From positions 1 through 64,000 of the forward strand of contig JBQNAI010000005.1 of assembly GCA_052170555.1 (NCBI GenBank): a DNA stretch of 64,000 bases, in the 5' to 3' direction. Both the position numbers and the translations under genes were made by a program. This document shows positions 1 to 8,535 of the stretch, piece after piece. The notes under the pieces were generated by a model, which worked only from the letters and a program-made list of their open reading frames with translations, was not told the origin of the DNA and made no database searches. This DNA comes from Scybalousia_A sp052170555 (lineage in GTDB: Bacteria; Bacteroidota; Bacteroidia; Bacteroidales; P3). Position 1 is the stretch's first letter, and each line of letters begins with the position of its first letter.

Positions 1-658
1 CTCTTCTGTTTGTTTAATACTTTTTTACTAGTTTTTTTCTTGCACATATTATATTGCACCATTTATAATATTTTCTTTCTTCAACTTGAATAAATCACTC
101 ACTCGGTAACCTGTTAAGCACTGAAAAATAAAAATATCTTTAAATAAAATAAGGCTTGAATTTTCTGAAAAATCATAATTATACAGTTGATTACGTTCTT
201 CAATGGTTATAAAAACGGTGTGCCGTAAAGTTCTTTTGGCATCTTGTATTTAGAAAAAGGATTTTATTATCTGTATATTAATTCAATATTGCCTAATTGA
301 GAAAAGAACGAAATGCACGTAACAATTTATTTACAGTATTCATACTTCTTTTCTCTATAACTCTATTTACATTGACAAAAACATCCTTCAAATTAGGGTT
401 TTGTTGCAATTCTCCATCATTATGATAAAACATTCCGAACTCTTGCAGGGTTCCACCGGTGATATTATTTAAGTTTAATTCAAAAGGCAATGCGTAAGGT
501 TTTGGTCTAATTTCTTCCTTTTTGGCATTCCAAAGATTAGGACTTACTTTTATCTCTGTATTAAAAAACAGATTTATGTTACCTCTACTTTCTCTTATAC
601 GTAATAAAACATTGGCAAATTCATTTTTTCCCTACTTTATAATTGCTCGGATAGTCAT
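1..658 (-). pseudogene. Decayed tyrosine recombinase (integrase), cut by window edge
   Basis: Read on the minus strand from an ATG at 658, the frame gives MTIRAIIK, then a TAG stop. It continues in frame with an arm-binding-type N-terminus (ANVLLRIRESRGNINLFF, then NTEIKVSPNLWNAKK), as in Bacteroidota integrases. The core-binding region (NTVNKLLRAFRSFLN) ends at a TAG at 293-295. Past that, a shifted frame (KYKMPKELYGTPF) and then another (FITIEERNQLYNY) lead into the catalytic R-box CLTGYRVSDLFKLKK near 75-120, followed by more stops. Single-base changes have therefore broken the gene several times. The end of the catalytic domain with the R..H..Y residues lies beyond the left edge. It faces the 3' end of tRNA-Gln 157 bp away, which fits a relic of an element integrated at that tRNA. 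Family assignment is secure; the insertion history is inference. Confidence 0.8.
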
Positions 659-703
659 AGTAAATTAAAAGTTATTAAACTGTTCAGTTTGCAGAGTTAA
701 AAA

Positions 704-727
704 TTCTTGCCAAAATATTGGCAAGAA
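704..727. promoter_or_regulatory. Perfect 10-bp palindrome upstream of the integrase remnant
   Basis: TTCTTGCCAA, a 4-base spacer and TTGGCAAGAA form a perfect inverted repeat between the integrase remnant start (658) and tRNA-Gln. It could be an operator for the integrase, a recombinase arm site or a small hairpin. It has no T-run, so a terminator is less likely. Function is inferred from position only. Confidence 0.4.
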
Positions 728-779
728 AATACAAAGTTTTACAAAGTTATGAAAGTAAATTTATTGAAAATCATTATAA

Positions 780-808
780 AAAGAAATAAGGGGCTAATAA
801 TTAACCCC
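780..808 (-). terminator. Hairpin downstream of tRNA-Gln
   Basis: On the minus strand GGGGTTAAT and ATTAGCCCC pair with one G-T wobble and are followed by a T-rich tract, directly after the tRNA-Gln 3' end. This is a typical intrinsic terminator layout. Confidence 0.6.
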
Positions 809-814
809 CCTACG

Positions 815-885
815 TTGTCCCATCTAGATTCGAACTAGAGTTAAGAGAGCCAGAATCTCTCGTGTTGCCACTACACTATGGGACA
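815..885 (-). tRNA. tRNA-Gln (anticodon CTG)
   Basis: A full cloverleaf reads on the minus strand. The acceptor stem is TGTCCCA/TGGGACA with the weak U1-A72 pair usual for glutamine tRNAs. The D stem is GTGT/ACAC, the anticodon stem AGAGA/TCTCT with loop TTCTGGC (anticodon CTG), and the T arm TCTAG-TTCGAAT-CTAGA. The discriminator is A and CCA is not encoded. A shifted anticodon register (TCT) is possible on paper, but the stem lengths and U1-A72 favour Gln. Confidence 0.93.
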
Positions 886-904
886 TCATCTCTATTCTAG
901 GTTG

Positions 905-935
905 CAAAGGTATCACAATTTAATAGACTGACAAA
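905..935 (-). promoter_or_regulatory. Promoter of tRNA-Gln
   Basis: On the minus strand TTTG (932-935), 19 bp, then TACCTTTG (905-912), ending 19 bp before the tRNA. This matches the Bacteroidota housekeeping sigma pattern closely. Confidence 0.75.
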
Positions 936-998
936 ATATTTTCGTCTTTTTTTATCATACTACCATAGCCTAAAACTGTTTTTCAACAACTTGATTTA

Positions 999-2273
999 TT
1001 ATCTAACGCTCTTGATTTTAATTTCACACAAAGGAAAAATCTGAGTGTTCTTCTTATTTTGCTCTTCTATCTGCTTCAACAATTCTTTCTTTGTAGAACC
1101 CCTAACATACATTCTTTCATCTGCCACACCCTTAGAAACAAGATAATTTTTTATAGCTTGAGCTCGCTTACGAGAATTTTCAGTATCTTTATTCAAATTA
1201 AGACCATCTGTAGGTATCCTGCCAATTATCTCAACCTGCATATGAGAATATTCATTCAAAGTCTTTGCTACCTCATCTAAGATAAGATAAGACTCTTTCA
1301 TAACCAAGACAGAATCATTCTCATCTTCTTCAAAATACAACTCCCCGTTGAGTTTCATAATTGACCCAACTTTAATTTCAGATAATCTAACACTCAATAC
1401 ACTATCCTTTGAATTGACACGACTAGCATATGAAACTGTATTTCTATAGTTGAAAAAACCTTCCTTAGTGATATTTATATCATAAATTTTATTTGGAAGT
1501 AACTTAATTTTCGTTCTACCTACATCCATCAAATCCACAACTAATTCATCCGTCTGTTGGTCTTTTACTTTTACGTCAGCAGTAGTACGAGTTTTTGCAA
1601 TAGAATCATAAATTTCTAAATACAACGGAGCATGTTCCGTATAAATTTCGGCTCTTATTGTATGCCCTAACCCTCCATCCTGCAAATTATCCAAGACTAT
1701 AATATAACTGTCGCCTTGTTTAGCATCTATATAACGACCATAACTTAGGGTGGATTCTTTGGATAAATTGGCGGACAAACCAGTCAATGAAAGACCTGTC
1801 TGCCCCTTTTTATCCGGATTAAGTGCAGACATAATACTTCTTATGGGCTTTACCCGGTTTTTTTCCACACGATTACAAAAATATTTGTCCGTATATTTAT
1901 ACACAAGCATATCATAATCATCCATTTCACTCTTAGGAATAACGTCAATTATCAATTTGCCCGAATAAGGACAGTCTACCTTATACCAAACAGAATTATG
2001 CTCGCCATCAAACACATTCTTAGTCTGAGAATCTCTGTGAATTTCGTTTATATATCCAAAACCTTGCAGGGGTTCTGTTGGACCAAAGGCAGAATCCAAG
2101 GGAAGATTTATGGCAAAGAAACAATCCGATGAACGCGGTGGTAACTGTAACTCAACCGATTTCTCTATTGCCACAGTTTTTTTTGTATTCTTTTTTTTCT
2201 TCTTAGTTGTCTGTGCCATAACCCCTGAAAATGAAATACAAACTATCAAAAATACCAAAAATATTCGTCTCAT
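999..2273 (-). CDS. OmpA-family envelope protein
   Basis: A secreted or outer-membrane-associated protein of 424 residues. The ATG at 2273 begins MRRIFLVFLIVCISFSGVMAQ, a clear signal peptide followed by a lysine-rich stretch; the frame opens upstream only at a TTG (2297). The middle holds a beta-rich region with a PEGA-like segment (LLPNKIYDINITKEGFFNYR). The last 115 residues are an OmpA-like peptidoglycan-binding domain (LILDEVAKTLNEYSHMQVEI, then NSRKRAQAIKNYLVSKGV and ERMYVRGSTKKELL). Family members tie the outer membrane to peptidoglycan. It stands alone, with its own promoter at 2345-2374 and convergent tRNA-Gln downstream. The precise role is unknown. Confidence 0.85.
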   Translation of the reverse strand: MRRIFLVFLIVCISFSGVMAQTTKKKKKNTKKTVAIEKSVELQLPPRSSDCFFAINLPLDSAFGPTEPLQGFGYINEIHRDSQTKNVFDGEHNSVWYKVDCPYSGKLIIDVIPKSEMDDYDMLVYKYTDKYFCNRVEKNRVKPIRSIMSALNPDKKGQTGLSLTGLSANLSKESTLSYGRYIDAKQGDSYIIVLDNLQDGGLGHTIRAEIYTEHAPLYLEIYDSIAKTRTTADVKVKDQQTDELVVDLMDVGRTKIKLLPNKIYDINITKEGFFNYRNTVSYASRVNSKDSVLSVRLSEIKVGSIMKLNGELYFEEDENDSVLVMKESYLILDEVAKTLNEYSHMQVEIIGRIPTDGLNLNKDTENSRKRAQAIKNYLVSKGVADERMYVRGSTKKELLKQIEEQNKKNTQIFPLCEIKIKSVR

Positions 2274-2344
2274 TATTATACAATTTTTATAATTCAATTT
2301 TTTATTTCTATTGTTTACAACTATATATCAGTTTTTAACTGTCG

Positions 2345-2374
2345 CAAAAGTACGTAAATTTTCACAATTACAAA
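2345..2374 (-). promoter_or_regulatory. Promoter of the OmpA-family gene
   Basis: On the minus strand TTTTG (TTTG at 2371-2374), 18 bp, then TACTTTTG (2345-2352), about 70 nt before the ATG at 2273. The spacing is one base short of the usual 19-21. Confidence 0.6.
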
Positions 2375-2554
2375 ATATTTTTACGTTTTTTCTTAATTTT
2401 TGTTCTATTTTGACCTATGAAATAAAATTGTACCCTCCGATAAACATATTTCTAAGCAAAATCCTTCTCTAAAAGTTTCCAATAATAATATCAATTAAAT
2501 TCATTAAATTGCTGGTAAGAAAAAGGCTTTTTTCTTATCCAAAAAACAATTTAG

Positions 2555-2616
2555 TAATGTCCCACTTTAATTGACCAATGTCAAGAAAGAATTTTTTAAT
2601 GTCCCACTTTAATTTA
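2555..2616. repeat. Interspersed repeat copy 1 (A-B-A)
   Basis: Two direct copies of TAATGTCCCACTTTAAT (2555-2571 and 2597-2613) flank module B (GTCAAGAAAGAATT). It sits in the divergent gap between the OmpA-family gene and purC (2274-2898). That gap also holds both promoters; I see nothing else in it. Confidence 0.85.
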
Positions 2617-2747
2617 ACGAAATAAAGAACAAACTCTATTCCATCAATAAAAACAAAATTAGTTCTAATCAATAAGAAACCAATTTATATAATCAGTAAA
2701 ATTAAGCGAAATAATGAAAAATTTTTATATAGATATATGCCAATTTA

Positions 2748-2780
2748 TTTGGCATAGTAAAAAGAAAAATCTTATCTTTG
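2748..2780 (+). promoter_or_regulatory. Promoter of purC
   Basis: TTTG (2748-2751), 21 bp, then TATCTTTG (2773-2780). Transcription would start near 2787, leaving a leader of about 110 nt before the purC ATG. Confidence 0.7.
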
Positions 2781-2898
2781 CAATCCGAAATGAAGATAAT
2801 AAAAAAATAGAAAAACATTTACTTTTATTAATGGCTTAAACTAGGAGTTTAAGCATAACAAGTTTAAATTTAACATAAAAAAATAAAATTTTTATATC

Positions 2899-3846
2899 AT
2901 GCAAGCCGTTACGAAAACCAATTTTAATTTTCCAAAACAACAAAATCTCTATGTTGGCAAGGTTAGAGATGTTTATAATATTGATGATAAATTCCTTGCG
3001 ATGGTCGTTACAGACCGTATCAGTGCTTTTGACGTTGTTCTTCCGAAAGGTATTCCTTTTAAGGGACAAATCCTTAATCAGATTGCAGCAGAATTTCTAG
3101 ACCTCACGGCAGATATTGTTCCTAATTGGAAAATCGCCACGCCGGATCCTATGGTTACTATCGGTAGAAAGTGCGAAGGATTCAAGGTCGAAATGATTGT
3201 CCGTGGCTATTTGGCAGGTAGTGCTTACCGTGCTTACAAAGGTGGTGCTAAGGAATTGTGTGGTGTCCCTCTACCAACAGGAATGAAAGAAAATGAAAAG
3301 TTTCCGGAGCCTATTATCACACCGACGACCAAAGCTGATGAAGGTCATGATGAAAACATTTCTAAAGAAGAGATTATCAATCAAGGTTTAGTCAGCAAAG
3401 AGGATTATGAACAAATAGAACAATATGCTTTGCAACTTTTTAAGCGTGGTAGTGAGATTGCTTTGCAACACGGACTTATCCTTGTGGATACAAAATATGA
3501 ATTTGGCAAAGCTGAGGGCAAGATATACTTAATAGATGAAATTCATACGCCTGATTCATCACGTTATTTTTATTCTGAAGGTTATCAAGAAAGACAACAA
3601 AAGGGTGAAAAACAAAGGCAATTAAGTAAAGAGTTTGTTCGTGAATGGCTTATGGATAATGGCTTTCAGGGCAAACAAGGACAACAAATTCCTGAGATGA
3701 CTAATCAGATTGTTGAGAGTATCTCTAACCGTTATATAGAACTTTACGAAAAAATCACAGGCAAAACATTTATTAAAGCAGATGAACATTCGGATATTTT
3801 GAAAAGAATAGAAGAAAATGTTACTAGTTGTATTAGTAAACTCTAA
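2899..3846 (+). CDS. purC: Phosphoribosylaminoimidazole-succinocarboxamide (SAICAR) synthase
   Basis: This cytosolic enzyme of purine synthesis joins CAIR and aspartate, using ATP, to make SAICAR. The N-terminus carries the family motif YVGKVRDVYN. Nucleotide and substrate motifs follow: RGYLAGSAYRAYKGG in the first half and DEIHTPDSSRYFYSEG near residue 220. At 315 residues it is the long form seen in Bacteroidota and eukaryotes; the E. coli enzyme is about 237. The ATG at 2899 lies about 110 nt after a good promoter. gldH follows after 18 bp and uvrC overlaps gldH, so the three are probably co-transcribed, although their functions are unrelated. Confidence 0.97.
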   Translation: MQAVTKTNFNFPKQQNLYVGKVRDVYNIDDKFLAMVVTDRISAFDVVLPKGIPFKGQILNQIAAEFLDLTADIVPNWKIATPDPMVTIGRKCEGFKVEMIVRGYLAGSAYRAYKGGAKELCGVPLPTGMKENEKFPEPIITPTTKADEGHDENISKEEIINQGLVSKEDYEQIEQYALQLFKRGSEIALQHGLILVDTKYEFGKAEGKIYLIDEIHTPDSSRYFYSEGYQERQQKGEKQRQLSKEFVREWLMDNGFQGKQGQQIPEMTNQIVESISNRYIELYEKITGKTFIKADEHSDILKRIEENVTSCISKL

Positions 3847-3864
3847 CTATTATAGAATGTTTAT

Positions 3865-4377
3865 ATGATGAGGAGAACCGTTATCATACTTATCTTTATC
3901 ATATCCATATATTGCCTAGTAGGTTGTGGCAAAGATAAGATTTATCAGCAAAGACACGAATTTGATTCCTACACGTGGGAGCGTTTGACGGAAAATAAGA
4001 CGATTTATTTCAATGATATAAGTATAGACGACACAGCAAATATGTATGATATTTATGTTACTATCCGTCATACGCCATATATTAATGAAGATAACGTTAA
4101 ATTTTCAATGAAAATCACCACTCCCGATGGTATCACAAGAGAATCTACTCACACTGTCCGATTAAAAGATCGCTACAATAAAGATTGGATTGGTGATATT
4201 GCAGGAGATTTGATAGATGTGGAAGAAAAATGTCGTTCTCTCATTGAATTCCCTATCAAGGGAAGATACACAATTAGTCTTACTAATTTAGGAACATACA
4301 CAAAGACTGTCGGAATTATAGACATGGGGATTAAGATTGTCAAATCCAATTTGGATGACTACAATGATGCTCAATAA
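3865..4377 (+). CDS. gldH: GldH-family lipoprotein
   Basis: A 170-residue lipoprotein. MMRRTVIILIFIISIYC is followed by the lipobox LVGC, so it should be lipidated at Cys21. The mature part has the GldH pattern: an opening YQQRHEFDSYTWERL, then a beta-sandwich with VTIRHTPYINEDNVKF and a conserved end. GldH is required for gliding and the type IX secretion machinery in Flavobacteriia, but homologues are common in non-gliding Bacteroidales, where the role is less clear. No other gld or por genes lie in the window. The gene is between purC and uvrC and overlaps the uvrC start. Confidence 0.85.
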   Translation: MMRRTVIILIFIISIYCLVGCGKDKIYQQRHEFDSYTWERLTENKTIYFNDISIDDTANMYDIYVTIRHTPYINEDNVKFSMKITTPDGITRESTHTVRLKDRYNKDWIGDIAGDLIDVEEKCRSLIEFPIKGRYTISLTNLGTYTKTVGIIDMGIKIVKSNLDDYNDAQ

Positions 4378-6199
4378 TCCATACAACATACTAAACAATA
4401 ATCCTTTTAAGGAACATATACTTCCAATATTAGCAACTCTCCCCACTACTCCTGGAGTCTATCAGTATTTTGATAAAAAGGGAGAGATCATATACGTAGG
4501 TAAAGCTAAGAATCTAAAGTTTCGTGTGTTATCTTACTTTCGCAATGATTCTCCTCGTAGTTTAAAAACACAGTTATTAGTACGCAAAATAGCAGATATA
4601 CACCTTGTTCACCTAAATAGTGAAACAGAGGCTTTGTTAATGGAAAACAATCTGATAAAAAGATATAAACCACGATACAATATACTACTTAAAGATGACA
4701 AAACTTATCCCTGGATACGAATAACTAATGAGGAATTTCCACGTATATACTCTACTCGACACATCGTACACGACGGTTCGTCATATTATGGTCCTTATCC
4801 TTCCGGACGAATACTGAAAGAATTGATGTCGCTTATCCGTCAAGTGTTTACTTATCGTACCTGCTCATTATCTCTCAATGAAAAAGCAATTGCCAAAAAC
4901 AAATTCAAAATGTGCCTTAATGCTCAAATAGGTTTATGCGAAGCTCCATGTATCGGCAAACAGACAAGAATAGAATATAATAAGGATATAGCAGGTGTTA
5001 AACAGATAATAAAAGGGTCGTTCTCTACATACCTCAAAGAACTAAAAAAGAAAATGATGTCTTATGCTGACGAAAGAAAATTTGAAAAAGCTCAAGAAAT
5101 AAAAGAACGTATAACTTTATTAGAGAATTATAGTGCAAAAAGTACGATAGTCAGTGCTTATTCTCATGATATGGAAGTGTATTCTTATGTAGAGGATGAA
5201 GATAGTTTGTATATCAATATGACGAAAATAGTAGAGGGCAAAATAAATACGTCTTTCTGTACAGAGGTTGCAAAAAAACTTGATATGACACCTCAGGAGA
5301 TCATGGCAAGTGTTGTAACGCAAAATAGGATGCGTATGAATTGGCTATCTAAAGAAATAATTGTAGATACAAAATTAGATTTACCTGAGGAATACGTGCA
5401 ACAAACTATACCCATTGCAGGAGATAAAAGGAAACTATTGGATTTTTCCATTCACAATGTAAAAATCTATCGCACACAGAAACAAAATAAACAAAAAATT
5501 CTAGATCCTAACAGATGGGCTAACAAAGTAGTTTTCCAGATGCAAAAAGATTTACATTTGGATAGACCACCTCATCACATAGAATGTTTTGACAATTCAA
5601 ACATTCAAGGTAACCAGCCTGTGGCATCTTGTGTCGTTTTCAGAGAAGGGAAACCAAGTAAAAAAGAGTATAGGCATTTTAATGTTAAAACAGTAGTTGG
5701 TCCAGACGATTTTGCATCTATGAGAGAGATTGTTTATCGCCGCTACTCAAGATTAGTAAAAGAGAGAAAAGAGTTACCGGATCTTATTGTAATTGATGGA
5801 GGCAAGGGGCAATTATCCTGTGCCGTTGAGGCATTGAAACAAGCTAATGTCTACAATAAAGTAATTGTTATGGGTTTAGCTAAAAAACTTGAAGAGATTT
5901 ATTTCCCCGAGGATCCAAATCCGATATGTCTTGATTTAAGGTGTCACACTTTACAAATCATACAACACATAAGGGACGAAGCTCATAGATTTGGCATAAC
6001 GTTTCATAGGAATCAACGCTCTCGTTCCACATTCCGTACAGAATTGACTGATATTGACGGTATAGGAGAAAAGACTGCACAAGAACTATTACTAAAGTTC
6101 ACCTCCGTTGCTAAGATCAAAAACGCAACATTAGAATCCCTTATTCTATGTATTGGCAAAAGCAAAGCAAACAAAGTCCATAATTATTTCCATCAATAA
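4355..6199 (+). CDS. uvrC: UvrABC system protein C (excinuclease subunit)
   Basis: The nuclease of nucleotide excision repair, which makes both incisions around a lesion in the UvrB-DNA complex. In order: a GIY-YIG nuclease domain (TPGVYQYFDKKGEIIYVGKA), a region with CLNAQIGLCEAPCIG, a UVR helix pair for UvrB binding (YADERKFEKAQEIKERITLL), the RNase H-like nuclease domain (HHIECFDNSNIQG, VIDGGKGQL) and a C-terminal helix-hairpin-helix (DIDGIGEKTAQELL). Length of about 614 is normal. The frame opens at a TTG at 4337, but ATGs at 4355, 4364 and 4367 are more likely; I chose 4355. All overlap the end of gldH, so translational coupling is likely. A bidirectional terminator follows at 6238-6277. 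Confidence 0.96.
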   Translation: MTTMMLNNPYNILNNNPFKEHILPILATLPTTPGVYQYFDKKGEIIYVGKAKNLKFRVLSYFRNDSPRSLKTQLLVRKIADIHLVHLNSETEALLMENNLIKRYKPRYNILLKDDKTYPWIRITNEEFPRIYSTRHIVHDGSSYYGPYPSGRILKELMSLIRQVFTYRTCSLSLNEKAIAKNKFKMCLNAQIGLCEAPCIGKQTRIEYNKDIAGVKQIIKGSFSTYLKELKKKMMSYADERKFEKAQEIKERITLLENYSAKSTIVSAYSHDMEVYSYVEDEDSLYINMTKIVEGKINTSFCTEVAKKLDMTPQEIMASVVTQNRMRMNWLSKEIIVDTKLDLPEEYVQQTIPIAGDKRKLLDFSIHNVKIYRTQKQNKQKILDPNRWANKVVFQMQKDLHLDRPPHHIECFDNSNIQGNQPVASCVVFREGKPSKKEYRHFNVKTVVGPDDFASMREIVYRRYSRLVKERKELPDLIVIDGGKGQLSCAVEALKQANVYNKVIVMGLAKKLEEIYFPEDPNPICLDLRCHTLQIIQHIRDEAHRFGITFHRNQRSRSTFRTELTDIDGIGEKTAQELLLKFTSVAKIKNATLESLILCIGKSKANKVHNYFHQ

Positions 6200-6237
6200 T
6201 TTATTTACACTTATCTCCAGTTTATCACTCTTCTTTC

Positions 6238-6277
6238 CAATAATACAAAGAAAGTCCTCTATGTCTTTGTATTATTG
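6238..6277. terminator. Bidirectional terminator, uvrC / flippase
   Basis: CAATAATACAAAGA and TCTTTGTATTATTG form a perfect 14-bp stem with a 12-base loop. It lies between the convergent ends of uvrC and the flippase gene. Confidence 0.75.
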
Positions 6278-6306
6278 AGATTATTCTGTCTAACATGTGC
6301 TCTTTT

Positions 6307-7761
6307 TTATTTTCTTTTGCCGAATTTTTCATCAATAATCTCTCTAATTCTCATTGTTAATGGCTCATTGAAAATAAAAAGAATCACTATGTATATCACC
6401 ATACCTGTAATTATCATTACAAATAGTTTAACAATGTAGTTTAAATGCAAATAACTTTCGACGAATAGTAATATTGACATTATAATACTTGCTAAGATAT
6501 AGATAAAATATGATTTCTTAAAATATTTTAGTGGTAAAACTTTTCTACCGACAAAAAACAGACAAATAGTTACCATCATTTCTGCCATAAGGTATGCTAT
6601 TGCTGCTCCGTCTTGAGACATTGACGGTATAAAAAACAGACATAACAAAATGTCTGCTACACATCCTACACAGACACAAAAAATTACCTTACTCATGTAT
6701 CCTAACGGGAAAAGCATCTGTATTCCCAAAACATTAGAAAGTCCTATAAAAAATATGGTAAAGGACATTATTTGCGAAACAATAATAGAAGGAGAGAATG
6801 CTTGCCCACTCAGTAAAATCACTGCATATGGGCTTATAAATATCAGCCCTATGGCCATAGGTAATGTTAAAGCAAAGGTGAAATCATAAGATTTTTGAGC
6901 CATTTCTTCAAATTTTTCCTTATTTCCCGTCGCTATCAAATTATTCAATCGTGGTAACATTACATTAGATAGAGAATAATTAATTAGCAATGCCGTTAAA
7001 TTCAATTTTAAAGCAGCTGTATAATATCCTGCCGCCATATCGGACTGAGAGAAACTCAAAAAAACGGTATTCAATTGCACATATACACTTGTTACAACAT
7101 TGAATGCAAATATCTTTATCACACCTTGCAGATGTTTTAATGGTTTTAATCTACGAAAATCAAGGTATTGTAACTTTAAATATTTACTTAGACGAAAAAA
7201 ATTAAAAATATTACTTCCTAATATTCCAAAAACAGTAAACGCTGCATACCACATAATATCTTCTTTTGTCTTAACAAAAACAAACAAGAAGATAATACTC
7301 AACAATCTTATGATAACACCACGAATAGTTATGTATTTGAAATCCTCAACAGCCTGATAAAACCATTCGCAACCTATTGTAGTAAAAACTATACTCAAAG
7401 ACAATAAAAGGAATAAAGATATATCAGCATTAATCTGGGGAATAAAAATGCAAAGTAATCCAACTATCACATAGCCTAGCAAAGTTAAAAGAGAATGCAA
7501 AGAAAGTATCTCTATCGTTATCAGATTCAACTGTCTTATATTGTTTCTCAACCTGGATACTTCTTTGACGGCATAAAGAGGAATACCCAAAGAAGTACAT
7601 AATATTACAACATTAATTATTGAGATAAAAGAATTCACATGTCCTATGCCGTCCGGTAATAGTATCCTTGAAACGTAGGGAAATGTTATCAAAGGTAAAA
7701 GAACCTGAGTTATAGAATTGATAAAGTTAAATATATAGTTAGTTTTTACACTATTAGCCAT
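6307..7761 (-). CDS. Polysaccharide flippase (MOP/PST superfamily, Wzx-like)
   Basis: An inner-membrane protein of 484 residues with about 14 predicted hydrophobic segments and the MOP N-terminal pattern (NFINSITQVLLPLITFPYVS, then RILLPDGIGHVNSF). Wzx-type flippases move lipid-linked oligosaccharide units across the inner membrane for capsule, O-antigen or exopolysaccharide. The ATG at 7761 is preferred over an upstream TTG (7791), because a -7 element TACCTTTG (7789-7796, minus) overlaps that TTG. This gives a short leader. No polysaccharide cluster surrounds it, but a glycosyltransferase (10.2 kb) and a WecA-like transferase (12.3 kb) lie nearby. The substrate cannot be told from sequence. 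Confidence 0.88.
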   Translation of the reverse strand: MANSVKTNYIFNFINSITQVLLPLITFPYVSRILLPDGIGHVNSFISIINVVILCTSLGIPLYAVKEVSRLRNNIRQLNLITIEILSLHSLLTLLGYVIVGLLCIFIPQINADISLFLLLSLSIVFTTIGCEWFYQAVEDFKYITIRGVIIRLLSIIFLFVFVKTKEDIMWYAAFTVFGILGSNIFNFFRLSKYLKLQYLDFRRLKPLKHLQGVIKIFAFNVVTSVYVQLNTVFLSFSQSDMAAGYYTAALKLNLTALLINYSLSNVMLPRLNNLIATGNKEKFEEMAQKSYDFTFALTLPMAIGLIFISPYAVILLSGQAFSPSIIVSQIMSFTIFFIGLSNVLGIQMLFPLGYMSKVIFCVCVGCVADILLCLFFIPSMSQDGAAIAYLMAEMMVTICLFFVGRKVLPLKYFKKSYFIYILASIIMSILLFVESYLHLNYIVKLFVMIITGMVIYIVILFIFNEPLTMRIREIIDEKFGKRK

Positions 7762-8060
7762 GTTATTGTTCGTTGGAATTTTACCGTGCAAAGGTAATAA
7801 AATTTTCTATTTGATTGTAATAAACTGCACTGTAATCGGTTATATATTCTCCTTACTTGCATTTTACAATACATTTGTTGGATAAACAAATAGAACGTTT
7901 GTGTAAGTTTTATATCTACACATCAAATCAATCTACAGTATTTCATACAAATTAAAGTCAATACCTTTATCTGCTAATTTAGATACTTATTTAGTTAGAA
8001 TACTGCAATACAAAAATATTGTACAATAACGAGTCTTTTAAACAAGATATTATAATGCCA

Positions 8061-8125
8061 TAATAAAGTCCCACATTACAAAATTAGTGTGGGACAAGAA
8101 TTTATTAAAGTCCCACATTAAATTT
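8061..8125. repeat. Interspersed repeat copy 2 (A-A'-A)
   Basis: AAAGTCCCACATTA, then TTAGTGTGGGAC, then AAAGTCCCACATTAAA. The first two pair as GTCCCACA/TGTGGGAC. It lies in the 774-bp divergent gap (7762-8535) between the flippase gene and aspA. The rest of the gap is AT-rich, with a doubled TGTACAATAAAAAA near 8402 and 8455; I see no gene. Confidence 0.85.
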
Positions 8126-8535
8126 GATTTCCCAATAGTCAGTAAATCAAAATCCAAGAATAACAGATTGTCAGCAGATACTAATGAATTATCACAAATT
8201 CTTAATCATTCACAATAACACTTTATAAATAAAATTTTAGTTATAATTATTTTAATAGATACAATGGAAGCAGCCATTAAGAATGTACATCAATTTTTAT
8301 TTTACAATGGTAGTCAATTTTTTAATACCTGTACGTTCTTTCTTTATTAGTATCTAATTATCAAAAATTTAATTACGCTTTTACATAGTCTGAGAAGGAA
8401 ATGTACAATAAAAAAAGAATTTTTGATAAAAACATAAAAAAGAATAAGCATCGTACAATAAAAAAGAAAATTATAAGTTATACAAAGATAATGAAAAAAT
8501 AAACGAGTATTAATTTAATAAAATTTAAAAAAAAG

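Noticed and set aside
2577..2596. TTGACA in module B of the repeats as a sigma-70 -35 box
   Set aside because: Bacteroidota promoters do not use TTGACA, and no matching -7 lies at the right distance; the genes nearby have their own TTTG/TAnnTTTG promoters.
4337..4354. TTG at 4337 as the uvrC start
   Set aside because: ATGs follow at 4355, 4364 and 4367, and the extra residues are not part of the GIY-YIG domain.
8265..8351. 28-codon frame (MEAAIKNVHQFLFYNGSQFF) before aspA
   Set aside because: No RBS, no promoter nearby and low-complexity composition.
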